Shown in pieces: positions 1 to 6,475 of a stretch of 18,188 nt of DNA (position 1 is the stretch's first letter; each line of letters starts with the position of its first letter). Position numbers and translations under genes: made by a program. Source of the DNA: an uncultured Mailhella sp. (GTDB lineage: Bacteria; Desulfobacterota; Desulfovibrionia; Desulfovibrionales; Desulfovibrionaceae); contig CAJJMX010000010.1 in assembly GCA_905192935.1 (NCBI GenBank), positions 1 through 18,188 on the forward strand, in the 5' to 3' direction. The notes under the pieces are model-generated. The model made no database searches. It saw only the letters and a list, made by a program, of their open reading frames with translations, and was not told the origin of the DNA.

Positions 1-475
1 TTCCGGCCGCCGGACCCTGCGTCCGGTTGCAGGCGCCTGCGGTCATGAGCAGCACTTCACCCATGTAGACCTTCCAGCCTGCGATGGTGTAGAGCTCACC
101 GAATTCGAAGACACCCGGGAACAGGAAGCGGAAGATGAGCGAAAGCGCCGCTATGTCGATCATGACGATGGCGATGTATCCGATGACCAGTGCCCATCCG
201 CATATGAACGAAGCGGTGGGGCCGAAGCCTATGTAGGCATAGGTGAAGGCGCCGCCGGCCACGGGAGCGTATTTGACCATGTAGCTGTAGCACACGCCCA
301 CGAAGGAAATGAGAATGGCTCCGGCAAGGAAGCCGAGCAGCGTGCCGAGGGGGCCGGCGGAGGGGAGAAACATGTCGCCGGGAAGGACGAAGCAGCCCCA
401 GCCGACTATGGAGCCGAGAGCAAGGGCGCAAACCTGCATGGGAGACAGGGACTTGGTGAGTTTTGCTTCTGACAT
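1..475 (-). CDS. APC-superfamily amino acid/amine permease, N-terminal part (truncated by window edge)
   Basis: Inner-membrane secondary transporter; about 158 codons are visible. The start at 475 is preceded by AGGA at a normal distance. The N-terminus runs ...LSPMQVCALALGSIVGWG and then CFVLPGDMFLPSAGPLG, the glycine-rich TM1 and following loop typical of APC permeases. Hydrophobic segments lie near residues 14-33, 42-65 and 80-112. The substrate cannot be read from this fragment. A sigma-54 promoter about 170 bp upstream, and the adjacent sigma-54 activator and GRE operon, suggest it imports the compound the GRE pathway uses; this is inference. The last ~12 visible codons (GACNRTQGPAAG, nt 1-40) are hydrophilic where another membrane helix is expected, and the DNA there is full of short palindromes, so the edge sequence may be unreliable. 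Confidence 0.85.
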   Translation of the reverse strand, partial: MSEAKLTKSLSPMQVCALALGSIVGWGCFVLPGDMFLPSAGPLGTLLGFLAGAILISFVGVCYSYMVKYAPVAGGAFTYAYIGFGPTASFICGWALVIGYIAIVMIDIAALSLIFRFLFPGVFEFGELYTIAGWKVYMGEVLLMTAGACNRTQGPAAG

Positions 476-504
476 ATGCTGTTCCTGCTGATGGGATGAA
501 GGAA

Positions 505-518
505 CCTGCCGAGGCAGG
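505..518. other. Small hairpin in permease leader
   Basis: Arms CCTGC/GCAGG around a 4-nt loop, about 30 nt upstream of the permease start codon and inside its predicted 5' leader. No U-tract is present, so it is not an intrinsic terminator. Role unknown. Confidence 0.3.
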
Positions 519-569
519 AGAGGTCGCCCGGAGGCTTTCTGAGGCGAAGCGCGGGTGCCGCGGGCCGAG

Positions 570-586
570 AACAAGCAAACAACTTT
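570..586 (-). repeat. 17-nt repeat, copy 1 (permease leader)
   Basis: AACAAGCAAACAACTTT on the plus strand, identical to 2984-3000. It falls about +37 to +53 from the predicted permease sigma-54 start site. It is in the opposite orientation, relative to transcription, from the copy in the GRE leader. That favours a DNA-level protein site over a shared RNA signal. Confidence 0.7.
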
Positions 587-630
587 CGGGGTGATGGATT
601 CGGTATGAGAAAATGTGATATGAAGAACTT

Positions 631-650
631 GAAGCAAGAACTGTGCCAAA
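631..650 (-). promoter_or_regulatory. Sigma-54 (-24/-12) promoter for the permease
   Basis: The minus strand reads TTTGGCACAGTTCTTGCTT. TGGCAC and TTGC match the sigma-54 consensus, with the invariant GG (647-646) and GC (635-634) correctly 12 bp apart. Predicted start near 622, giving a leader of about 147 nt. The sigma-54 activator gene lies just upstream of this promoter. Confidence 0.85.
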
Positions 651-710
651 TATTCCCGTATGGTGTGATTTTATATTAATATGCTGAATATAAAAGAAAT
701 TTTTTTAAAC

Positions 711-729
711 GATAATGAAAATCATTAAC
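711..729. promoter_or_regulatory. Fur-box-like site
   Basis: GATAATGAAAATCATTAAC matches 17 of 19 positions of the classical Fur box (GATAATGATAATCATTATC). It lies about 64 bp upstream of the -24 element of the permease promoter, between that promoter and the A-tract dyad. The surroundings are AT-rich, so a chance match is possible. Confidence 0.5.
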
Positions 730-745
730 TTAAAAAAGAAAAACA

Positions 746-776
746 TCAAAAAAGAAAAAAATTTTTTCTCTTTTGA
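746..776. repeat. Near-perfect 31-bp A/T-tract inverted repeat, candidate upstream activator site or bend
   Basis: Centred on base 761, 14 of 15 flanking pairs are complementary: TCAAAA outside, GAAAAAA/TTTTTTC inside. The centre is about 114 bp upstream of the -24 GG of the permease sigma-54 promoter, a typical enhancer distance. It may equally be intrinsically bent DNA. Confidence 0.4.
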
Positions 777-1144
777 AAGAATTATGTGAAAAATATGATT
801 ATCTGTATTCGACAAGGTGGAAAAAATAAACGGTTTGACACGATATCTGTCGAAAATTTGTGCTTTTTTTCCTTATAATGAAAAAAGCTGCGTTGATCAA
901 AATATCCGGCGCAGGAGAAAAGATTTATATAATAGTAAATTAAAACAATTAGATATAGGCACTGCATGTTTTTTCGAAAACGAACTTTCCTGCCGTGGAG
1001 CTTTCTCCCTTTCCTTCTTCCTGAATGCCGGGGGACGAGCTCGTCGTTTGTCGCCGGTGACAGAAATTCCGGGAGTCTGTCCCTTTCTGGAAAACTCGTG
1101 GAGCAGGAATCGTGGAGACAGCGGGCTGTTGCCCGAAGAACGGA

Positions 1145-1191
1145 CGCACATGCCGCAGCTTCCGGTATGTCCAGAGACTGCGGCATGTGCG
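1145..1191. repeat. 14-bp perfect inverted repeat
   Basis: CGCACATGCCGCAG (1145-1158) is the exact reverse complement of 1178-1191, with 19 nt between. It lies about 125 bp beyond the stop codon of the minus-strand regulator. No T-run follows on either strand, so it is not a canonical intrinsic terminator. It may end the regulator transcript in another way, be an operator, or be part of a small RNA. Confidence 0.6.
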
Positions 1192-1316
1192 GTATGAAGA
1201 TGAGGGCAGAAGCGTTTTCGGCTCTTATTGTTTGAACATGACCTGTATGCAGGTGTCGGAGCATGAAGGGACCGCACCGCGTTTTCGCATGAGAGGTCGG
1301 CCAGGCACGAAGCTTT

Positions 1317-2789
1317 TCAATAATCCTCCTCGCCGATGCCGAGCTGCTTCATCTTGTAGCGCAGGCCGGGACCGGTAAGCTCCATGATGCGTGCCGCTTT
1401 GGAAACGTTGCCTCCGGTGACGCGCAGCACGTTGCGTATGCATCGCGACTCGAAGGCGTTGAGCTTCTCTTTAAGAGGAACGACGCTGTTTCTGCGCACG
1501 TCGCGGTAATCGTCGATGAAGGGAATATCGTCCGTCCGCACGGACTGCGGCTGGGATTCGGCCGCACGGCGGCTGAGGCAGGCGTCGCGGAACTGCCTCG
1601 GCAGACAGTCCTCGGTAATGACGCTGCGTCCGCCGAGCAGGGCGAGGCTGCCCTCGATGACGTGCAGAAGCTCGCGGATGTTGCCGGGCCAGGAGTATCC
1701 CCAGAACAGCTTCATGACGGAGTCGGAGACCCTGACGCCGTCGCCGTCCCCGTCCCGCTGAAGGAAGGATGATATGAGCAGGGGAATGTCTTCGAGTCTT
1801 TCGCGCAGGGGCGGCACGGCGATGCCCACCACGGCAAGACGGTAATAAAGGTCGTTGCGCAGGATGCCGCGGCTCACGGCCGTGAGGGGAGGCTCGTTGA
1901 GAATGCTTATGACCCGGACATCCACGTCTTTTTCCGTGCTGGCTCCGAGTCTGCGCACCCTTTTTTCCTGAAGGACGCGCAGAAGCTTGGACTGAAGACC
2001 GAGAGGCATGGAGTTGAGCTCGTCGAGCAGCAGGGTGCCGCCGTCGGCCTTTTCAAAAAGACCGGGCTTGTCAGCGGCGTCGGTATAGGCGCCTTTCGAG
2101 GTGCCGAAGAGTATGCCCTCGAGCAGGTTTTCCGGTATGGCGGCGCAGTTGACCGCAACAAAGGGGTTGTCCTTCCGGGGACTTGCGGCGTGGATCGCTT
2201 GGGCGAACAGTTCCTTGCCCGTGCCGTTCTCACCCCAGATCATGACCGGAACCGGACTTTTCGCCGCCACTTTGGCATCGTTTATGGCTCCGCGCAGAGC
2301 CGCGTCGTGCCCGATGATGTTCTCGAAGGTGTAGCGCGTGCTCTCGCTGGCGGAAACGGGCGGCCTTGTGTTCATTTTTGCCTCTCCGGTAAGGAGCGCG
2401 CTGTCCACCCATATGGTGAAGGCCAGCACGCCGTCCTTCCGCCCCTCGTCGAACAGAGGATAGAAGTCCGTCACCGAGGAAAACAGGGAGTTGTTGATGG
2501 TCTTGTACCAGTAGGCCTTGCGCAGAAGCGGCTCTCCCCGGTACAGGCATTCCATGGTGGGAATGCGGGCCATGCCGTTGGGCACATAGAGTTCCGTGAT
2601 GTGCTTGCCCACGACGCCCGAGGTGGTGAAGCCGTCCACGCGGGCCTGGATCTCGTTCATGTAGACGCACGTGCCCTCGCCGTCCACGATGGCCACGCCG
2701 ATGCTCATATGATCCCAGATGGTCCGCATGGCGGGGCTCATGACGTCTTCCATACTGACATCATCAAATGTTTTCGTGCCGATAAGCAT
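1317..2789 (-). CDS. Sigma-54-dependent transcriptional activator (PAS / AAA+ / Fis-type HTH), RocR-like
   Basis: 490 aa bacterial enhancer-binding protein. An N-terminal PAS-like sensor covers about residues 18-130 (IGVAIVDGEGTCVYMNE). The AAA+ domain covers about 155-385, with Walker A GENGTGKE (186-193), Walker B GTLLLDEL (251-258) and RNDLYYRL. The C-terminal Fis-type HTH is at about 440-488. The sigma-54 contact loop reads GAYTDA (233-238) instead of canonical GAFTGA, in a context (LFGTSKGAYTDA, LDELNSM) like RocR/PrdR-type activators of amino-acid catabolism; that comparison is from memory. The start is supported by AAGGA upstream. Sigma-54 promoters lie on both sides, driving the permease and the GRE. 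The inferred role is sensing the pathway substrate through the PAS domain and activating both units. Confidence 0.95.
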   Translation of the reverse strand: MLIGTKTFDDVSMEDVMSPAMRTIWDHMSIGVAIVDGEGTCVYMNEIQARVDGFTTSGVVGKHITELYVPNGMARIPTMECLYRGEPLLRKAYWYKTINNSLFSSVTDFYPLFDEGRKDGVLAFTIWVDSALLTGEAKMNTRPPVSASESTRYTFENIIGHDAALRGAINDAKVAAKSPVPVMIWGENGTGKELFAQAIHAASPRKDNPFVAVNCAAIPENLLEGILFGTSKGAYTDAADKPGLFEKADGGTLLLDELNSMPLGLQSKLLRVLQEKRVRRLGASTEKDVDVRVISILNEPPLTAVSRGILRNDLYYRLAVVGIAVPPLRERLEDIPLLISSFLQRDGDGDGVRVSDSVMKLFWGYSWPGNIRELLHVIEGSLALLGGRSVITEDCLPRQFRDACLSRRAAESQPQSVRTDDIPFIDDYRDVRRNSVVPLKEKLNAFESRCIRNVLRVTGGNVSKAARIMELTGPGLRYKMKQLGIGEEDY

Positions 2790-2833
2790 AGGATGTCCTT
2801 TGTCGGGAGGTCTGATAAATTTTTCTCATGTAT

Positions 2834-2866
2834 AAAAAAATACTTTTTAAAAAGAAAGTTTTTTTT
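2834..2866. repeat. A/T-tract dyad upstream of the GRE promoter, candidate activator site or bend
   Basis: It contains the perfect 12-bp palindrome CTTTTTAAAAAG (2843-2854) between a 7-A run and an 8-T run. Its centre is about 110 bp upstream of the -24 GG of the GRE sigma-54 promoter, almost the same distance as the dyad at 746-776 from the permease promoter. Low sequence complexity limits confidence. Confidence 0.35.
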
Positions 2867-2955
2867 AGCACCTGAACATGGTTTTAATCGTCGAAAGCTC
2901 GGATATTATTTAGTATAATTAAATATTTCAAATAGTTATAAATTAAAAATAAAAT

Positions 2956-2973
2956 TTGGCACGCTTTGTGCAT
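2956..2973 (+). promoter_or_regulatory. Sigma-54 (-24/-12) promoter for the GRE operon
   Basis: TTGGCACGCTTTGTGCAT: TGGCACG matches the -24 element and the -12 GC (2970-2971) is correctly spaced from GG (2958-2959). Only one T of the consensus TTGC is replaced. Predicted start near 2983, giving a ~54-nt leader to the GRE ATG at 3037. It is divergent from the sigma-54 activator gene. Confidence 0.88.
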
Positions 2974-2983
2974 TGTACCTGGC

Positions 2984-3000
2984 AACAAGCAAACAACTTT
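2984..3000 (+). repeat. 17-nt repeat, copy 2 (GRE leader)
   Basis: AACAAGCAAACAACTTT, identical to 570-586. It starts about +2 from the predicted sigma-54 transcription start, so it occupies the initially transcribed region of the GRE operon. A protein bound here could block or assist promoter escape. Confidence 0.7.
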
Positions 3001-3036
3001 TTCTGTCCTCTCATAAACATTCCACAGGAGACCCTC

Positions 3037-5481
3037 ATGTCTGTCATGCAGTTCACCTCGCCTGCCCCGGTGGAAGGGCAGGGCTACGGCATCAACTGGG
3101 ATACCGCCGAACAGCGCGTTCAGGAGCTGAAGGACTTTCTCATGACCGCTCCTCAGGTCATGGACCCCGAGAGACTTCGCTGCCTTCTGGACGTGTACGA
3201 AGAGTTTGCCGGCGAATCCACGCTTTATATCCGGGCGAGACTGTTTGAACGCGTCCTTCTGACCAAGAAGATTTTTCTGGACGGCAATCCCATCGTCGGC
3301 ACGCTTACGGGCATACGCTGCGGCGTGAATCCGTATCCGGAATGGAACGTGTCGTGGATCAAGGACGAAATGCAGCTTGCGAAGATGACTTCCCTTGGCG
3401 AAATGAAGATCCCCAAGGAAACGGAAGAGCTGCTTGAAAAGGTGTACAAGAAGTGGAAGAACCGCACCTGCATTGCCCTGAACAACAAGATGTACAAGGA
3501 CAAGTACGGTGTGAACCCTGCCCAGTATTCCAAGGCCGGCATGTACTACGACAACGTGAGCGTGGCTTCCGGCTCCGGCATCGCCGACTATCCCAAGGCG
3601 CTGAACAAGGGGCTGCGCTGGGTGGTGGACGACTTGAAGAAGCGTCTGCACGACTGCCCCACCACGCTGGACAACAAGGAGAAGCATGACCTCTACCGCG
3701 CCATGATCGTGGCCACGGAAGCCGTCATCGCCCATTCCCACCGCTATGCCGAACTTGCGGAAAAGACGGCCGAGGCCGAAACCGATCCGAAGAACAGGGC
3801 CGAACTTCTGGAAATCGCGGAGATCTGCCGTCGCGTGCCCGAATATCCCGCCCGCAACTTCCGCGAAGCCATCCAGTCCTTCTGGTTCATCCATCTTGCC
3901 ATCGAAGTGGAGCAGATGGCCTGCGCGACCTCGCCCGGCCGCTACGGTCAGTACATGTATCCCTTCTATAAGAAGGACATCGACGAAGGAAAGCTGACGA
4001 AGGAACAGGTCATCACGCTTCTGAAGTTCCAGTGGATCAAGCACATGGAGCTCGGTGAGTATCAGGGCGGCTCCTATGCCAAGACTCTGTCCGGCCACAC
4101 AGGTCAGACCATCTCCATCGGCGGCGTTGACGCCTACGGTCGCGACGCCAGCACCGAGCTTGAGGAACTTCTGCTCGAAACGCAGATACGCATGCGCGGC
4201 ATTCAGCCCACGCTCACGCTGCTCTATCATCCCAAGCTCAAGACTTCCTACATGAACAAGGTCGTGGAGTGCATCCGCGGCGGCTCCGGTCAGCCTCAGA
4301 TCCTGAACAACACCGTGGTCATCGAGCGCAACCTTGCCCGCTTTGCCCAGTACGAGGGCGGCATCACTCTCGAAGACGCCCGCAACTGCGGCAACTACGG
4401 CTGCGTTTCCACCGGCATCTGCGGCAAGGGCAGCTTCATCACGCAGGAAGATCAGCCCTGTCTCGCCAAGGTCGTGGAACTTCTGCTCCATAACGGCAAG
4501 GATCCGTCCACGAAGAAGGTCGTGGGCGTGCAGACCGGCGATCCCTGCGAATTCACGAGCTTCGAGGAGCTGTACGACGCCTGCAAGGAGCAGCTCAGAC
4601 ACCTGTTCACCATTTCCCGCCACCATTCCGATCTCAGCCAGATGGCCCGTCTGCAGGTGGTGCCGAGCATCTTCCGCTCGGTCATGTACGACGGCTGCAT
4701 CGAGAAGGGCATGTGCGAGGAGGCCGGCGGCACCAGATATCCGCAGGTCAATCCCATCATGACCGCAGGCGTGGACGCCGCCAACTCCCTGCTGGCCATC
4801 AAGCATCTGGTGTTCGACACGAAGAAGATCACCATGGCCCAGCTTCTTGAGGCGCTGAACGCCAACTTCGAGGGCTATGAAGACATCCGCAGGATGTGCT
4901 TCGAGGCCCCCAAGCACGGCAACGACTATCCTGAAATCGAGGAATTCGTGCAGCGGTTCTACCGCGACGTGGATGAAATACACAACTCCATCGGTCCCGA
5001 CTGCTTCGGTCACAGGACGCCTCTGGACGCCTATTCGCTCTCGTACCACAACTACTTCGGCTCTCTCATGGGCGCTCTGCCCACGGGCCGCAAGGCAGGC
5101 GTGGCCCTTACCGACGGCAGCGTGTCCGCCATGCCCGGAACCGACCATGAAGGCATTACCGCCCTCATCAAGTCCGGTGCGGAAGCCATCGACACCGTGC
5201 GTTACGGCGCCAACCACTTCAACGTGAAGTTCCTGCCCTCCGCTCTGGAAGGTCCGCAGGGAGCGCGCAACCTCATTGCGCTCATCAAGACCTACTGCGA
5301 TTACGGCGGCTCGCACATTCAGTTCAACTGCGTGAGCTCCGACACGCTGCAGGATGCGCAGGATCATCCGCAGGACTACAAGGATCTTGTGGTCCGCGTG
5401 GCCGGATTCAGCGCCTATTTCACCCGCCTCGACCGCGGCGTGCAGAATGAAATAATCAAGCGCACGGAATACGCGCAGTAA
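3037..5481 (+). CDS. Glycyl radical enzyme (PFL/GRE superfamily), reaction unassigned
   Basis: 814 aa from the ATG at 3037, which follows ACAGGAG; an in-frame upstream start at 2956 would overlap the promoter. A PFL-like barrel fills most of the protein, with SPGRYGQYMYPFYKKDI and the thiyl-loop motif NYGCVSTGICG; Cys456 is the predicted thiyl residue. The C-terminal glycyl radical motif is VRVAGFSAYF with Gly790. Known GRE dehydratases, C-N/C-S lyases (CutC, IslA, HypD, glycerol dehydratase) and HpdB-type decarboxylases carry Cys-x-Glu; here the third residue is Ser458, as in pyruvate formate-lyase (CCVS). Overall it looks closer to the decarboxylase and X-succinate synthase side than to PFL. 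Extra Cys451 and Cys462 flank the loop. It is cytosolic, oxygen-sensitive and activated by the next gene. Placement in the superfamily is certain; the substrate is unknown. Confidence 0.96.
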   Translation: MSVMQFTSPAPVEGQGYGINWDTAEQRVQELKDFLMTAPQVMDPERLRCLLDVYEEFAGESTLYIRARLFERVLLTKKIFLDGNPIVGTLTGIRCGVNPYPEWNVSWIKDEMQLAKMTSLGEMKIPKETEELLEKVYKKWKNRTCIALNNKMYKDKYGVNPAQYSKAGMYYDNVSVASGSGIADYPKALNKGLRWVVDDLKKRLHDCPTTLDNKEKHDLYRAMIVATEAVIAHSHRYAELAEKTAEAETDPKNRAELLEIAEICRRVPEYPARNFREAIQSFWFIHLAIEVEQMACATSPGRYGQYMYPFYKKDIDEGKLTKEQVITLLKFQWIKHMELGEYQGGSYAKTLSGHTGQTISIGGVDAYGRDASTELEELLLETQIRMRGIQPTLTLLYHPKLKTSYMNKVVECIRGGSGQPQILNNTVVIERNLARFAQYEGGITLEDARNCGNYGCVSTGICGKGSFITQEDQPCLAKVVELLLHNGKDPSTKKVVGVQTGDPCEFTSFEELYDACKEQLRHLFTISRHHSDLSQMARLQVVPSIFRSVMYDGCIEKGMCEEAGGTRYPQVNPIMTAGVDAANSLLAIKHLVFDTKKITMAQLLEALNANFEGYEDIRRMCFEAPKHGNDYPEIEEFVQRFYRDVDEIHNSIGPDCFGHRTPLDAYSLSYHNYFGSLMGALPTGRKAGVALTDGSVSAMPGTDHEGITALIKSGAEAIDTVRYGANHFNVKFLPSALEGPQGARNLIALIKTYCDYGGSHIQFNCVSSDTLQDAQDHPQDYKDLVVRVAGFSAYFTRLDRGVQNEIIKRTEYAQ

Positions 5482-5490
5482 TCACCTCAG

Positions 5491-5515
5491 GGCGGCGGAG
5501 CTCCGCTCCGCCGCC
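5491..5515 (+). other. Very stable GC hairpin between GRE and activase genes
   Basis: GGCGGCGGAGC / GCTCCGCCGCC, an 11-bp perfect stem with a 3-nt loop, 9 nt after the GRE stop codon. No U-tract follows. It probably acts as an mRNA-stabilising or partial-termination element that keeps GRE transcript above activase transcript; that role is inferred. Confidence 0.6.
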
Positions 5516-5553
5516 GGGGTGCCGTGATGAACGCTCAGTCGGGGAGGAGAGTC

Positions 5554-6447
5554 ATGAGCAGGGGAACGGTCTACAACATTCAGCGCATGTCCACCAAGGA
5601 CGGACCCGGCATACGAACCACCGTTTTTCTGAAGGGCTGTCCGCTCCGCTGCCTCTGGTGCAGCAATCCCGAATCCCAGAGCTTCGCCCCTGAGCTTTTG
5701 TTTTTCCGGGAACTGTGCACGGGCTGCGGCGCCTGCGGGAAGGTCTGTCCTTCCGGAGCGACGGGCATGGAAGAAGGCATCTCTTCGCTCGACAGGGAAA
5801 AGTGCCGCTCCTGCGGCGCCTGCGCGACGGTCTGTCCCGCAAAGGCCAGGGAAATGAGCGGCCGGGAAATGAGCGTGGAGGAGGTGCTTGCCGTGGCCCG
5901 CAAGGATGCGCTCTTCTACGAGAACTCCGGCGGGGGCGTGACCTTCGGCGGCGGAGAGCCCACGGCTGGAGGCGCTTTTTTCCTCGAGCTTCTGGAAGCT
6001 TCGCTCTGCGAGGGCTGGCACGTCGCCGTGGACACCTGCGGATTCTGCCCGGAAGAGCGCTTCGACAGGACCCTCGCTCTGGCCGACCTTTTCCTTTTCG
6101 ACTGCAAGCACATGGACCCGGAGGAGCATCGGAAACTGACCGGACAGGACAACGCGCTCATTCTTCGCAACATGGATGCGGCGCTCAGATCCGGCAGGGA
6201 GGTGCACATACGCATGCCTCTCATGCCCGGGCTCAACGATTCCGATGAGAATCTTGCCGCCATGGCGGAATTTTTCGGCAGGTACGGCCGCAGAGAGATC
6301 GAAATCATGCCGTGCCATGCCTTCGGACGAAACAAGTATCAGGCCCTCGACAAGCCCTTGCCTCCGGTGACGCAGTACTCGCCGGAAGCTCTTCGCGAGA
6401 TCAGGGAGCGCTTTGAGAGACACGGCCTTTCCACCATTGTCGCATGA
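5554..6447 (+). CDS. Glycyl radical enzyme activating enzyme (radical SAM, with ferredoxin-like insert)
   Basis: 297 aa. It installs the glycyl radical on the upstream GRE (predicted Gly790) using S-adenosylmethionine. The radical-SAM motif CX3CX2C is present as CPLRCLWC near the N-terminus. Two additional 4Fe-4S ferredoxin-type motifs follow, CTGCGACGKVCP and CRSCGACATVCP, as in activases of GRE eliminases, decarboxylases and BssD but not PFL activase. A SAM-binding GGE motif is in GGVTFGGGEP. The ATG at 5554 is chosen for its strong GGAGG site; alternative starts at 5524 and 5527 would add about ten residues without a good ribosome site. It lies 72 bp after the GRE with a hairpin between, and 28 bp before the selenoprotein gene. 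Confidence 0.95.
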   Translation: MSRGTVYNIQRMSTKDGPGIRTTVFLKGCPLRCLWCSNPESQSFAPELLFFRELCTGCGACGKVCPSGATGMEEGISSLDREKCRSCGACATVCPAKAREMSGREMSVEEVLAVARKDALFYENSGGGVTFGGGEPTAGGAFFLELLEASLCEGWHVAVDTCGFCPEERFDRTLALADLFLFDCKHMDPEEHRKLTGQDNALILRNMDAALRSGREVHIRMPLMPGLNDSDENLAAMAEFFGRYGRREIEIMPCHAFGRNKYQALDKPLPPVTQYSPEALREIRERFERHGLSTIVA

Positions 6448-6475
6448 CAAGCTGAACATACCCAAAGGAGCAACC

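Larger units (their letters stand above)
476..1316. other. 841-bp intergenic region without a credible gene
   Basis: It lies between two minus-strand genes. Positions 640-960 are strongly AT-rich and hold a sigma-54 promoter (minus strand), a Fur-box-like site and a long A/T-tract dyad. Positions 1020-1260 are GC-richer and hold short palindromes (GACGAGCTCGTC at 1034-1045), a 14-bp inverted repeat at 1145-1191 and a small hairpin at 1241-1254. Open frames on both strands exist, but none has a plausible ribosome site, composition or recognisable sequence. A small RNA is possible but not demonstrated. Confidence 0.6.

Noticed and set aside
808..857. TTCGACA and TGTCGAA as an operator, with GTCGAAA also near 2889
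   Set aside because: Arms are about 33 nt apart and the shared 7-mer is too short to separate from chance.
835..879. TTGACA and TATAAT as a sigma-70 promoter
   Set aside because: The hexamers are 33 bp apart, far from the usual 16-18 bp, and no plus-strand gene follows.
782..1264. Open frames on both strands in the gap before the regulator
   Set aside because: Composition shifts from GC-rich to AT-rich within the frames, no ribosome site, and no familiar sequence.
2884..5367. Long open frame (827 codons) on the minus strand across the GRE gene
   Set aside because: Antisense to a clearly conserved GRE; its translation is low-complexity His/Val/Gly-rich and recognisable only as a mirror of GC-rich coding.
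3037..5481. GRE as isethionate or choline lyase, expected in Desulfovibrionaceae
   Set aside because: The active-site loop is Cys-Val-Ser rather than Cys-x-Glu, and no isethionate or choline pathway genes are nearby.
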